This document shows, piece by piece, positions 1 to 7,885 of a DNA stretch of 25,225 nt; positions within the stretch are counted from its first letter, which is position 1, and every line of letters starts with the position of its first letter. Made by a program: the position numbers and the translations under genes. The stretch covers positions 1-25,225 of the forward strand of contig JAUWAR010000002.1 of NCBI GenBank assembly GCA_030601965.1, written 5' to 3'. This stretch comes from a bacterium. GTDB taxonomy: Bacteria; Hydrothermota; UBA3073; JACQXS01; JAUWAR01. Below the pieces are notes generated by a model. That model saw only the letters and a program-made list of their open reading frames with translations. It was not told where the DNA came from and made no database searches.

Positions 1-1752
1 AGGCGAAATCCGAAATATATTTGCCTACTGCTTACTACTTACTGCTTACTGCTCACTGCTCCTGCCTTCTATGCTGAAACGACTTTCAAGATTGGTGAGA
101 TAGAAATCTCGGGAAATAAAACATTCTCAGATAGAAGGTTAAAGAAGATTATAAAGACAAAGCAAGGGAAAGAATATGATGAGCTTCAGGCACATCTTGA
201 CCAAAAGAGATTGATATCATTTTATAAAGCAAATGGATTTAAGGACGCAAAAATTATAAGATGGGAAAGGAAGATAAGAAGTTTCAAAAAGAAGATTATA
301 GATTATGAAATAGAAATAGGGGAAGGGGAAAGAATAAAAGTTGATTATATTGAGATAAAAGGCAATACTGTATTTGATACTGAAAAACTTAAAAAGATGA
401 CAGGGATAAAGATTGGGGATTTTGTTCTTGATAACAAACTCTTCATAACAAAGTATGAGATTTCTACACTTTATGCTAACAAAGGTTATATATACGCAGA
501 GGCAGACCATGCAGTCCTGCCTATCACAAAATACAATGTGGGAGTTCAGTTTCAAATTAAAGAAGGCAAGAGAGTAAGATTTGGAAAGATAATATTAGAG
601 GGGAGTAAAGGGGTAAGAAGGGCAATAATAATGCGAGAAATCACTTTCAAGGAAGGTGAAATATATTCTCCAAACAAGCTTCGTGAGAGTCAGGCAAGAA
701 TATATGGCACGGGTCTTTTTAAATCTGTGAAGTTTATACCGGTAGGGATAGAGAATCAGAAAGAAATAGTTGATATAAAGTTTGTCTTAAAAGAAATAAA
801 ACCAAGGTGGATAGCATTTGGTGGTGGGTATGCAGTTTCGTCTTTTCCCGTATGGATAAACGCCATCTGGGGACATGAAAATTTATGGAATAATGGACAA
901 AAGGTAAAACTCACACTTGGCGGTTACTTTAACCCCTTTGATATAGAAAACCATCATAAAGAGAACATAGAACTTTCTTACTCTGAACCCTATTTTTTGA
1001 GCACATCATTTCAAGCAGGTATTCATGGTTTCTATAAGAGAGAAAGAGGTATGATACATGATACTCTAATGTATGAAATGGAAAGAAGAGGTATAGATGG
1101 AAGATTTGGAAGGTTTTTTGGTAAATCCTGGCAATCTTTCTTTACATATAGATACGAAATTGCAGAAGGTGAAGGAGCATTACCTGATTCAGGTGGAGTG
1201 CTGAACAGTATCCTTTTTGATGTCTCGTATGATACAAGAGATGATGTTTTTTATCCAAGCAAGGGAAGGGTATTTTGTATATCTTTTGAATATGCGGGTG
1301 GAATTATTGGTGGAGACTATGATTTCAAGAAAATTGACTGCGATATAAGTAATTTTTGGACATTATTAAAGTTTATATTAGGAACAAGATTCAAATTAGG
1401 TACGATATTAGGAGAAGGGAATGTTCCAGATGAGGAACGGTATATTCTTGGTGGAGTGAATGTGATAAGAGGCTATAAAGATATGGCATACGAAGCCATG
1501 CCAGAATGGGGCAAAATAATAGGAATTTTTAATATTGAGGCACGGATGCCTGTTACCAAGACCATTGAACTTGTCTATTTCATTGATGCTGGTGGAATAT
1601 TTATGGACAAGATTACATCTGAAGAATTTAAAATTGGCACAGGACTTGGTTTGGGACTCAGAACCCCAGTAGGACCAATAAGAGTAGATTACGGTCACAG
1701 TCTTACAGAAAATGTGGGGATGCCATATTTTAGAATTGGATACACCTTTTAA
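1..1752 (+). CDS. tamA: Outer-membrane assembly protein of the TamA/BamA (Omp85) family, 5' end outside the window
   Basis: The frame is open from base 1 to the TAA at 1750-1752, giving 583 visible residues; the start codon probably lies just upstream. The first 25 visible residues form a signal peptide: basic RRNPK, a hydrophobic core, then APAFYA before ETTFK. Three POTRA-like repeats follow (about residues 28-255), each with a GxxYxxxxLxxxxxxLYxxGF-like pattern. The rest is a beta-barrel with the Omp85 motif IRGYKD, the segment GLGLRTPVGPIRVDYG and a terminal phenylalanine. Three POTRAs, a size near the TamA norm (about 580) and tamB 3 bases downstream favour TamA over BamA, which usually has five POTRAs. 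Expected role: working with TamB in outer-membrane biogenesis. The signal-peptide core is encoded by a 7-bp tandem repeat. An internal TTG at 211 is not a credible start, because it would remove the signal peptide and most of the first POTRA. Confidence 0.88.
   Translation, partial: RRNPKYICLLLTTYCLLLTAPAFYAETTFKIGEIEISGNKTFSDRRLKKIIKTKQGKEYDELQAHLDQKRLISFYKANGFKDAKIIRWERKIRSFKKKIIDYEIEIGEGERIKVDYIEIKGNTVFDTEKLKKMTGIKIGDFVLDNKLFITKYEISTLYANKGYIYAEADHAVLPITKYNVGVQFQIKEGKRVRFGKIILEGSKGVRRAIIMREITFKEGEIYSPNKLRESQARIYGTGLFKSVKFIPVGIENQKEIVDIKFVLKEIKPRWIAFGGGYAVSSFPVWINAIWGHENLWNNGQKVKLTLGGYFNPFDIENHHKENIELSYSEPYFLSTSFQAGIHGFYKRERGMIHDTLMYEMERRGIDGRFGRFFGKSWQSFFTYRYEIAEGEGALPDSGGVLNSILFDVSYDTRDDVFYPSKGRVFCISFEYAGGIIGGDYDFKKIDCDISNFWTLLKFILGTRFKLGTILGEGNVPDEERYILGGVNVIRGYKDMAYEAMPEWGKIIGIFNIEARMPVTKTIELVYFIDAGGIFMDKITSEEFKIGTGLGLGLRTPVGPIRVDYGHSLTENVGMPYFRIGYTF
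26..60. repeat. Heptanucleotide tandem array, 5 units, inside the tamA signal-peptide codons
   Basis: Five consecutive 7-base units are variants of TACTGCT (TACTGCT, TACTACT, TACTGCT, TACTGCT, CACTGCT), followed by a partial CCTGCC. They encode the hydrophobic core of the TamA signal peptide in frame. Confidence 0.85.
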
Positions 1753-1755
1753 ATT

Positions 1756-4700
1756 ATGAAAAGATATATTATCATAGCCAGCATCCTTGCTATATTTATT
1801 GGTATCTGTGGATTGATTAAATCTGGATTCGTTCATCAAAAAATTATAAATACCCTATCAAAAAATGGAGTGGAAATAGAAACTCTAAAAGGTAATTTCC
1901 TTACATCTATTACAGCCAAGAACATAAAATTTAAGACCCTATTTTGTGCAGATTCTATTAAGATTAATTATACACCTATCTCTCTTTTAACAAGGAACAT
2001 AAAAAATATTCATATCTTTGGCTCATCTATATATCTTGAAACAAAGAAAACTCCTGTAGGGTCCCGAGGGCTCGGGACAAAGTTCCAGATTCCTTTTTCA
2101 ATTGAAAAAGCTAATATTTATAATGGTTCTTTTTTCAATCCCGATTTATCAGGACAGGTTGATGGTATTACTGACATATTTCTCTCTGTTTCTTATAACC
2201 GAAAAACAGGAAGTATATTTCTTGAAACGGGCTCATTTGACATCGCTATTCCCATTCAGAAACAGCACAAACTTTTCAAGATTAAAAATATACAAGGCTC
2301 TGTAAAAATGGGTGAAGATTTTATACTTATGAAAGATATTACTATCTTGGCTCCATCCATTTCAGCCTCCTTAAATGGCATAAAGAGCACTGACTCTCTT
2401 GACTTTCAACTCAATGTTTCAAATTTCTATTTACAAGAGATTGATATGGGGATGAAGGGCAATTTATCTTGTCTGGTTAAGATTTGTATGAAGAATAAAA
2501 AGAGAACACTTTCAGGTAATATTGTTTTGAGAAACGGAGTATATAATAATAATAGACTGGGCAACATAACAGGTTCATTCAGATTAATAGCTCCGCAACT
2601 CTTGTTGGTTGACATAAAAGATTGGAATGTTGGAAGAGGTAGACTTTATGGACCTTGTTTGATAGATTTATCAGAAAAGCCTGTTTCTTATAACATCTCC
2701 CTACAGGCTGAAAATTTCAATGTTAAAGAAATCGCTCCAGGCTCCGCCTATGGCGGAGTGGATACAGACATAAATGGGGAAATAAAGATAAAAGGCAAGG
2801 GAGAAAAAGGAGAATGTAGTGTGAACATTGCTGGAAATATTAACAAAATTCCTATTGATGAGCTGAAATCCTCTTTCTCTTATAATGGAAACCGGAATTT
2901 AGAGATTGATGCAAAGATTTTACAAGACAAAGGGACTATGGATATTAAAGGTAATCTAAATCAAGAAGAAGTTAATCTTTCTCTGAAGACGAGTAATATA
3001 GATATAGAGCATCTTTATAAAAAAGGAGTTGGTAAATTAAATATGGAGATTTTCTTAAAAGGAAAACCACAGGACCCTTCAATTACTGGCACTTTTTATA
3101 TAAAAGATATGAAGGCTCAAGGGATAAGTTCAGAATATATCTCTGGTAATATAGACATGAACAGCATCAAATTGGGCCAGGGAGAGATAGGCATTGAATT
3201 GGCAAACTTGGAACTTTATAACAATAGGTTTGAGAAATGTAAGATAGATATAATGAGTTTGCCAGAAAAACTCAATTATGAACTATCTGCACAAGGTAAG
3301 GAGATGAACTTTGTTATAAAGGGGGAGAAAATTGGTGAAGAAGTCAGAATTTACAAGTTTCAATTACAAAAGGGCAAAGAAGTTCTTTTAAACAAAGGTG
3401 ATTTAGAATTCGTCGTTCGTCATTCGGATTTCGTCATTCAGAGATGTATCCTTTTTATGGGAGATGGTTTTATTGAAGCAAATGGAGGCGTAAAAAACAA
3501 CGCACTTGATATTCTTGTAATAGGAGAAGGAGTTAATATTGCCCCTTTTTCAAGTAATAAAGTATCAGGAAAGATAAGTTTTGCTCTTGACTATACTGGA
3601 GAAATAGCAAAGCCAGTTCTTATGCTTGATTCCGAGATAAAGAGATTTTCTTATGAAGATTTCAGGACGGATGCACTTGCTCTTTCTCTTTTATATAAAG
3701 ACAAAATGCTACATATAAAAGATGGTAAGATGGTATGCAAAGGTGAGGAATCTTATTTCAAAGGATATGTGCCAATAGGAGAGCCTGATAAAGAGATGAA
3801 TATTGAACTTATTTTGAATAATATTGATAAAGGAATATTCCAGAGATGGAGGCAAGTTGCCGAGCTAAAAAAAGGTAGAATAGATGCCAATGCAACTATA
3901 AAAGGCACTCCCAGGCATCCAGAAATAGAAGGGGAAGCAACTCTTCATACAGGTGAAATCTTTTTAAGACCTTTGAATGTTATACTGAAAAATGCAGAAC
4001 TCGCATTGTTATTTGAGGGAGATACCGTTTCCATTGCAAGTTTTATTGCCCGCACTGAAGAGGGATGGTTATCAGTCAAAGGAAATCTTTGTCTTTCTAA
4101 AGGATTAAATTTTAACTTAAAGGCAGAAAATTTACCATACAGAGGAATGGATGATATGGACATACTTCTAAATATGGACCTTTCTATCACAGGCACCACA
4201 AAATCCCCACATATTAAAGGAGAGATAGAAATACCAAAAGGACTTATTACTATGCCTTTTGAGCGTAAAGAAGCGGTGAGTACGGAGGAAAATCCTGTTG
4301 ATTTTGACATCTCTCTCTCAATACCTGGTGAGTTATGGGTAAAGAATAATCTTGTAAATATCGAACTTGTAGGCAAACCTGAGATTCGGAAACAGGGAAA
4401 AGATATATTTATCACAGGTGAAGTAGAAGTCAAAAGGGGTTATGTTTATTATCTTGACAGACCATTTGAGGTTAAAACTGGAACATTCACATTTGCAAAC
4501 TCTCCTGAAATCAATCCGGCTATAGCGTTCAATGCGGAAACAATGGCAAAGATGCAGGACACTACTGTAACTATAAAACTGGATGTAACAGGCACTTTAA
4601 GCGAACCAAAATTTAATCTTTATTCAGAACCTCCTTATCCGCTCCAAGATGTAATGGCTCTTCTTTCTGCTTCCATGACCTGGAGCGAACTTGCAGAAGA

Positions 4701-5019
4701 GGGACTTGAATACTCTGCAATTGGAGACAGGGCTGTAAGTTATCTCCTTCAAAAAAGTATATTAGAGAGTCTTGGTCAAATAGGCGGACTTGATATGATT
4801 AGTCTACAGACAGAGCTCTTGAGTAAAGAAAAAAAGGCGTCCCTGAATGTTGGCAAATATATATCAAAAGATTTATATGTATCCTATTCTCAAGACCTAT
4901 TTGCAAGGTCAAAGCACGAGTTTGAAGTAGAATATAAATTGTTTAAGAGGAGCTCATTTGTTGGCAAAAAAACTGCTACAGAGACAAGAGCTGGAATAGA
5001 ATATAAATTTAGATACTAG
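1756..5019 (+). CDS. tamB: TamB-like inner-membrane-anchored intermembrane protein (DUF490)
   Basis: This 1087-residue protein has an N-terminal membrane anchor (about residues 4-22). A long stretch of repeated beta-rich segments of the AsmA/TamB type follows, consistent with a periplasm-spanning beta-taco. The C-terminal TamB domain (about residues 830-1087) includes the typical run DVTGTLSEPKFNLYSEPP followed by ALLSA, and ends in a barrel-like GIEYKFRY. E. coli TamB is somewhat longer (about 1260). The ATG lies 3 bases after the tamA stop, so the two genes are almost certainly cotranscribed. Members of this family connect inner and outer membranes and act with TamA or BamA in outer-membrane protein assembly and, more recently, phospholipid transport. 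Three repeat elements are embedded in frame (2061-2078, 2742-2758, 3405-3439), all in the tolerant middle region and none in the C-terminal domain. Confidence 0.88.
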   Translation: MKRYIIIASILAIFIGICGLIKSGFVHQKIINTLSKNGVEIETLKGNFLTSITAKNIKFKTLFCADSIKINYTPISLLTRNIKNIHIFGSSIYLETKKTPVGSRGLGTKFQIPFSIEKANIYNGSFFNPDLSGQVDGITDIFLSVSYNRKTGSIFLETGSFDIAIPIQKQHKLFKIKNIQGSVKMGEDFILMKDITILAPSISASLNGIKSTDSLDFQLNVSNFYLQEIDMGMKGNLSCLVKICMKNKKRTLSGNIVLRNGVYNNNRLGNITGSFRLIAPQLLLVDIKDWNVGRGRLYGPCLIDLSEKPVSYNISLQAENFNVKEIAPGSAYGGVDTDINGEIKIKGKGEKGECSVNIAGNINKIPIDELKSSFSYNGNRNLEIDAKILQDKGTMDIKGNLNQEEVNLSLKTSNIDIEHLYKKGVGKLNMEIFLKGKPQDPSITGTFYIKDMKAQGISSEYISGNIDMNSIKLGQGEIGIELANLELYNNRFEKCKIDIMSLPEKLNYELSAQGKEMNFVIKGEKIGEEVRIYKFQLQKGKEVLLNKGDLEFVVRHSDFVIQRCILFMGDGFIEANGGVKNNALDILVIGEGVNIAPFSSNKVSGKISFALDYTGEIAKPVLMLDSEIKRFSYEDFRTDALALSLLYKDKMLHIKDGKMVCKGEESYFKGYVPIGEPDKEMNIELILNNIDKGIFQRWRQVAELKKGRIDANATIKGTPRHPEIEGEATLHTGEIFLRPLNVILKNAELALLFEGDTVSIASFIARTEEGWLSVKGNLCLSKGLNFNLKAENLPYRGMDDMDILLNMDLSITGTTKSPHIKGEIEIPKGLITMPFERKEAVSTEENPVDFDISLSIPGELWVKNNLVNIELVGKPEIRKQGKDIFITGEVEVKRGYVYYLDRPFEVKTGTFTFANSPEINPAIAFNAETMAKMQDTTVTIKLDVTGTLSEPKFNLYSEPPYPLQDVMALLSASMTWSELAEEGLEYSAIGDRAVSYLLQKSILESLGQIGGLDMISLQTELLSKEKKASLNVGKYISKDLYVSYSQDLFARSKHEFEVEYKLFKRSSFVGKKTATETRAGIEYKFRY
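2061..2078. repeat. In-frame palindrome in tamB (GTCCCGAG/CTCGGGAC)
   Basis: Perfect 8-bp arms GTCCCGAG (2061-2068) and CTCGGGAC (2071-2078) flank a GG spacer. The element adds codons for about GSRGLGT. Nearly the same palindrome (TCCCGAT/ATCGGGA) sits inside the repeat at 7664-7700, so it belongs to a family. Confidence 0.75.
2742..2758. repeat. In-frame palindrome in tamB (CTCCGCC/GGCGGAG)
   Basis: Perfect 7-bp arms CTCCGCC (2742-2748) and GGCGGAG (2752-2758) flank TAT. It is GC-rich against an AT-rich gene and encodes a small Gly/Ala/Ser stretch (PGSAYGG). Confidence 0.7.
3405..3439. repeat. Heptanucleotide array, 5 units, in frame in tamB
   Basis: Successive 7-base units are AGAATTC, GTCGTTC, GTCATTC, GGATTTC and GTCATTC, read in frame as about EFVVRHSDFVI. 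Confidence 0.7.
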
Positions 5020-5023
5020 TTCT

Positions 5024-5050
5024 GTCATTGCGAGCGATAGCGAAGCAATC
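5024..5050. repeat. Interspersed palindromic repeat, short form (GTCATTGCGAG...CGAAGCAATC)
   Basis: The conserved ends GTCATTGCGAG and CGAAGCAATC enclose a 6-base centre (CGATAG). The same ends recur at 7664-7700 and, inverted, at 7715-7746 with different centres. It fills the gap between tamB and the VWA gene and abuts the latter's start codon. Confidence 0.85.
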
Positions 5051-5051
5051 T

Positions 5052-6923
5052 ATGCTTTATAAAAAAAAATGGCTGGTGTTCTTAAGGATTTGCACCTTTA
5101 TCCTTTTACTTCTCTTTATCCTTGAACCTATTGGAAGTATTCTAATCCGCAAAAATCCTACCATTACAATTCTTATAGATTCCTCAAAAAGTATGAAAAT
5201 TGTGAGTGCTAAAGTAAATAAATTGGTAAATGACATCAAAAATATTAAACTAAAAAAAGAGTTCTTCTCATTTGACAAATCTGTCTTGTCTTTAAAAGAC
5301 TCACTTGCATTTACAGGTAATAGAACAGATATAGGATTAGCATTGTCTTCTGTTACGAGCCGTGCCTCCAAAAATACTCACGGGAGTATTCTTCTTATTT
5401 CTGATGGAAATAACAATATGGGTAAAGACCCAATACAAATTGCACAAAATCTTTCTATCCCAGTATATTGTCTTGGAATAGGATGTCCTGTAAAAGATAT
5501 AAAAATTACTGATATAAACACAAATTCCATAGTCTATGTGAATGACTCCATACAGATAAGAGTGACTTTTGAGAATAGAGGATACAAAGAACAGAATATT
5601 CAGATTTTTCTGGAACAAAACGGGAGAATATTAAAAAAGAAACAGGTGCCTCTCCCCTCTTCTATGGCACGAGGTGAAGTAAAATTCTTTATTGTCCCTC
5701 GACATTCCGGACTCAATGTATATACTATCAAAATTCCTGGTCTTGCTGAGGAAATCACAGAAGAAAACAATAAAAGAGAAATTCCTATAAAAGTTCTGAA
5801 GGACAAGATAAAAGTTCTAAATGTCTCATCTTCTCCGACCTGGAATTTTAAATTTGCTAAAAAAGAACTTGACCAGGACGATAATATCTTACTTGATTAT
5901 TATATTAAAATTGACAAAGAGAGATTTCTCACTCCTGATGGATTTGTAAACATCTCACATCTCACATCTCACATCCCACATCTCGTATCTTATGACCTTG
6001 TAATCCTTGAAGATTTTGAACTCTCTGGAGTTAAAGAATATGTAGATAGAGGTGGAAACCTTGTGCTTATAGGTAAAAGTGCAAGAGACCTCTCCCCTTT
6101 TATATTTGGAGTAGAGCGTGGGTTTATCCCCGGCTTGTTGCCGAGGACAAGCCCCGCTACTAAAGTGGAATTCAGCGATGAAGGGGAGCGGATTTTTTCC
6201 CACATCTCACATCCCATATCACATATCTCACTTCCTAATATACTTGGAGTAAAGGGTGGAGCAAATATCCTGGCGTCGATCAGAGGACGCAGCCATCGCA
6301 GTATTCCTATTATTGCACTTCAATCTTATGGAAAAGGCAGAATACTTGGAATTGCACCAAAAGATATCTGGAAATGGTCTTTTTATAGCGAATCCAACTT
6401 CTGGGGAGAGATTTCTCGCTATCTATCAAGAAGAGGTAAAGGCAAAAGAATATACATTCACACAAAGCCTTCTTACATAGCAGGAGAAGAGATAGTATTA
6501 AAAGGAGAACTCTATGATGAAAATTACAAGCCTATTCTAAATGGCGAAATCAAGGTAGAGATATTAGGAAAAAACAGAAACCTATATCCATTAGGAAATG
6601 GCAGATACGAAGGCAAGATTGGTTCTTTCTCACCCGGAAAATATACCTATTTTGCCACGAGCACGAACCACGAACAAACAAAAGGTGAATTCTTTGTGGA
6701 GGAGCACAATTTAGAAGAGATGGATATTGGATTAAACAGAGGATTTCTTGAAGGTATAGCAGAAGCAAGTAACGGCAAGTATATAGAAGATTTGGATAAT
6801 TTTACTGTGAATTTAAAATCTACCAGAGAAAAGAGAAAATTATATTTTACGCGAATGCCATTTTTTCTTGTTCTTATCCTTTCTCTCTTATGTGTAGAGT
6901 GGTTTTTCTTGAGAAGAGTTTGA
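5052..6923 (+). CDS. Membrane-anchored von Willebrand factor A protein with a GATase-like domain
   Basis: The protein has 623 residues from the ATG at 5052. An upstream TTG at 5028 is also in frame but would translate the interspersed repeat (RAIAKQS), so I reject it. Layout: membrane segment (about residues 8-28); VWA domain with a complete MIDAS (DSSKS near 42-46, the threonine in NRTDIG, the aspartate in SDGNN); a CARDB-like beta domain; a region like the class I glutamine-amidotransferase fold seen in such proteins, with no obvious catalytic Cys-His-Glu set; a beta-sandwich; and a C-terminal membrane segment ending LRRV. This is the architecture of large bacterial VWA membrane proteins, here apparently lacking the usual first membrane helix. 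The exact function is unknown; extracytoplasmic metal-dependent adhesion or assembly is plausible. Three heptamer arrays and a palindrome lie in frame inside it. It probably belongs to the tamAB transcription unit. Confidence 0.75.
   Translation: MLYKKKWLVFLRICTFILLLLFILEPIGSILIRKNPTITILIDSSKSMKIVSAKVNKLVNDIKNIKLKKEFFSFDKSVLSLKDSLAFTGNRTDIGLALSSVTSRASKNTHGSILLISDGNNNMGKDPIQIAQNLSIPVYCLGIGCPVKDIKITDINTNSIVYVNDSIQIRVTFENRGYKEQNIQIFLEQNGRILKKKQVPLPSSMARGEVKFFIVPRHSGLNVYTIKIPGLAEEITEENNKREIPIKVLKDKIKVLNVSSSPTWNFKFAKKELDQDDNILLDYYIKIDKERFLTPDGFVNISHLTSHIPHLVSYDLVILEDFELSGVKEYVDRGGNLVLIGKSARDLSPFIFGVERGFIPGLLPRTSPATKVEFSDEGERIFSHISHPISHISLPNILGVKGGANILASIRGRSHRSIPIIALQSYGKGRILGIAPKDIWKWSFYSESNFWGEISRYLSRRGKGKRIYIHTKPSYIAGEEIVLKGELYDENYKPILNGEIKVEILGKNRNLYPLGNGRYEGKIGSFSPGKYTYFATSTNHEQTKGEFFVEEHNLEEMDIGLNRGFLEGIAEASNGKYIEDLDNFTVNLKSTREKRKLYFTRMPFFLVLILSLLCVEWFFLRRV
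5950..5991. repeat. Heptanucleotide array, 6 units (ACATCTC type), in frame in the VWA gene
   Basis: Units are ACATCTC three times, ACATCCC, ACATCTC and the degenerate GTATCTT. The total is 42 bases, exactly 14 codons, read as about ISHLTSHIPHLVS. The unit is the reverse complement of GAGATGT, the unit found in thpR. Confidence 0.88.
6131..6156. repeat. In-frame stem-loop in the VWA gene
   Basis: The 7-bp arms GGCTTGT (6132-6138) and ACAAGCC (6147-6153) enclose TGCCGAGG. A second pairing CGGC/GCCG is possible. The stretch is GC-rich against the gene and encodes about GLLPRTSPA. Confidence 0.6.
6199..6233. repeat. Second heptanucleotide array, 5 units, in the VWA gene
   Basis: Units CCCACAT, CTCACAT, CCCATAT, CACATAT and CTCACTT encode about SHISHPISHIS. 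They are the same family and orientation as 5950-5991. Confidence 0.82.
6655..6675. repeat. Short heptanucleotide array, 3 units, in the VWA gene
   Basis: Units CCACGAG, CACGAAC and CACGAAC give 21 bases, exactly 7 codons' worth. This is a third, different heptamer in the same gene. Confidence 0.6.
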
Positions 6924-6945
6924 TAAAAGATCTGTTGAGTATAAC

Positions 6946-7644
6946 TCATATTACCTGTTCTGGTTTTATGTATCTAAATTTACCTTTCTGTAAGTTGCCG
7001 AGTTCCAGATTTCCTATCTTCACACGCTTGAGTTCCAAAGCTCTGATTCCAAGTTCCATAAAAAGTCTTTTTACCTCTCTTTTCTTACCTTCTTTCATAA
7101 CTACCCTGTAGGTTGGGTTTCTAAACCCGATAACCTCACTTACCCGCAAAATATCCTCAGCTTTTATTATCTCTCCATCACTTTTTATCCCTTTAAGCAT
7201 TTTTTCTACTTCAGTTTTTGTTGGTGCTTTATTAAGAACTACTTCATATTCTTTAGGGACTCCAAACCGCGGATGGCTGATTCTAAGGGCGAAATCTCCA
7301 TCATTTGTAAAGAGAAGCAGACCTTCTGCGTCCTTATCTAACCTACCTACAGGAAACAAACTTAATTCCTCTGGTAAAAGCTGGCTCACAATTTTCTCTG
7401 CATATTTATCTTTAAGTGTAGTAGTATAACCCTTTGGTTTATATAGGGCTATATAAGTATTTGTTTTTGGTTTTATTAACTTTCCATTAACTTCAATTCT
7501 GTCCTGATCTGGGTCAATAGTATCGCCAAGTTTTGCGATTGTATTATTAACTCTGACTTTTCCCTCTTTTATGAGTTCATCTGCTTTTCTTCTTGATGAA
7601 ACACCTGCCTGGCTCAAAAATTTATTTAATCGCATCCTTGTCAT
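6946..7644 (-). CDS. rluB: rRNA pseudouridine synthase of the RluB/RsuA family
   Basis: Expected to convert a uridine in large-subunit rRNA to pseudouridine. An N-terminal S4 RNA-binding domain begins RLNKFLSQAGVSSRRKADEL. The synthase domain carries the catalytic-aspartate motif GRLDKDAEGLLL, then TNDGDFALRISHP and a C-terminal KRLF/GxF pattern typical of RsuA/RluB/RluE/RluF. The frame extends upstream to 7704, but those extra residues are translated repeat DNA. I chose the ATG at 7644 because AAAGGGG lies 5 bases before it; the ATG at 7635, which begins MRLNKFL, has no well-placed ribosome site and is the alternative. The gene converges on the VWA gene with about 22 bases between the stops. 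RluB is more likely than RsuA from the S4/N-terminal pattern, but substrate specificity cannot be settled by eye. Confidence 0.88.
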   Translation of the reverse strand: MTRMRLNKFLSQAGVSSRRKADELIKEGKVRVNNTIAKLGDTIDPDQDRIEVNGKLIKPKTNTYIALYKPKGYTTTLKDKYAEKIVSQLLPEELSLFPVGRLDKDAEGLLLFTNDGDFALRISHPRFGVPKEYEVVLNKAPTKTEVEKMLKGIKSDGEIIKAEDILRVSEVIGFRNPTYRVVMKEGKKREVKRLFMELGIRALELKRVKIGNLELGNLQKGKFRYIKPEQVI

Positions 7645-7781
7645 TCTGACCCCTTTACTCTTTGTCATTGCGAGTCCCGATTTATCGGGACGAAGCAATC
7701 CCATCTATTTTTAAGATTGCTTCGTCGCTTTGCTCCTCGCAATGACACTTTAATTAGATTCTTCGTTTCACTCAGAATGAC
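7640..7781. repeat. Mosaic of interspersed palindromic repeats between rluB and uvrA
   Basis: Four related pieces occur in a row. First, a partial GTCATTCTGAC at 7640-7650. Second, a full element at 7664-7700 with ends GTCATTGCGAG and CGAAGCAATC and a palindromic centre (TCCCGAT/ATCGGGA). Third, an inverted copy at 7715-7746 with the same ends and a different 11-base centre. Fourth, an inverted variant at 7757-7781 with ends GTCATTCTGAG and CGAAGAATC. The second and third copies can pair into one large hairpin. The mosaic overlaps the rluB start and precedes the uvrA promoter. Confidence 0.88.
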
Positions 7782-7801
7782 ACTTCTTGGTTACTCTGTC
7801 A

Positions 7802-7861
7802 ATAAAAAATAGTTAGAGGCTATAAAAAATAGTTGACTTTTGAGAGAAAATATTATATCCT
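7802..7861 (+). promoter_or_regulatory. uvrA promoter with a 13-bp direct repeat
   Basis: TTGACT (7833-7838), a 17-base spacer and TATCCT (7856-7861) form a sigma-70-like promoter 25 bases before the uvrA ATG. The 13-mer ATAAAAAATAGTT occurs at 7802-7814 and again at 7822-7834, a period of 20 bases, and the second copy runs into the -35 box. This could be an operator. It does not match a LexA box that I recognise. Confidence 0.5.
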
Positions 7862-7885
7862 AAATATAAGTGGTGATTACCTCAA

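Noticed and set aside
211..213. TTG 211 as the tamA start
   Set aside because: The frame is open to base 1 and encodes a signal peptide and a POTRA upstream; this is a gene cut by the window edge.
3945..4433. 162-residue minus-strand open frame inside tamB, and similar antisense frames elsewhere (for example 9282-9632, 14052-14399, 1408-1839)
   Set aside because: They lie opposite well-supported genes and show no family motifs or ribosome sites; they are shadows of the true frames.
5028..5051. In-frame extension of the VWA gene starting at TTG 5028
   Set aside because: It would translate the interspersed repeat GTCATTGCGAG...CGAAGCAATC. There is no ribosome site, and the ATG at 5052 directly precedes the membrane segment.
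5950..6233. CRISPR array or spacer-repeat structure
   Set aside because: The units are 7 bases long, contiguous, without spacers, and inside an open reading frame.
6271..6296. Another palindrome in the VWA gene (GCGTC/GACGC)
   Set aside because: The arms are only 5 bp with an 8-base loop; too weak to claim alone, although its GC-rich context resembles the other elements.
7645..7704. Extra 20 N-terminal residues on the pseudouridine synthase, starting at 7704
   Set aside because: These codons are repeat DNA (7664-7700 and flank). Family members begin at the S4 domain, and a ribosome-site-like AAAGGGG precedes the ATG at 7644.
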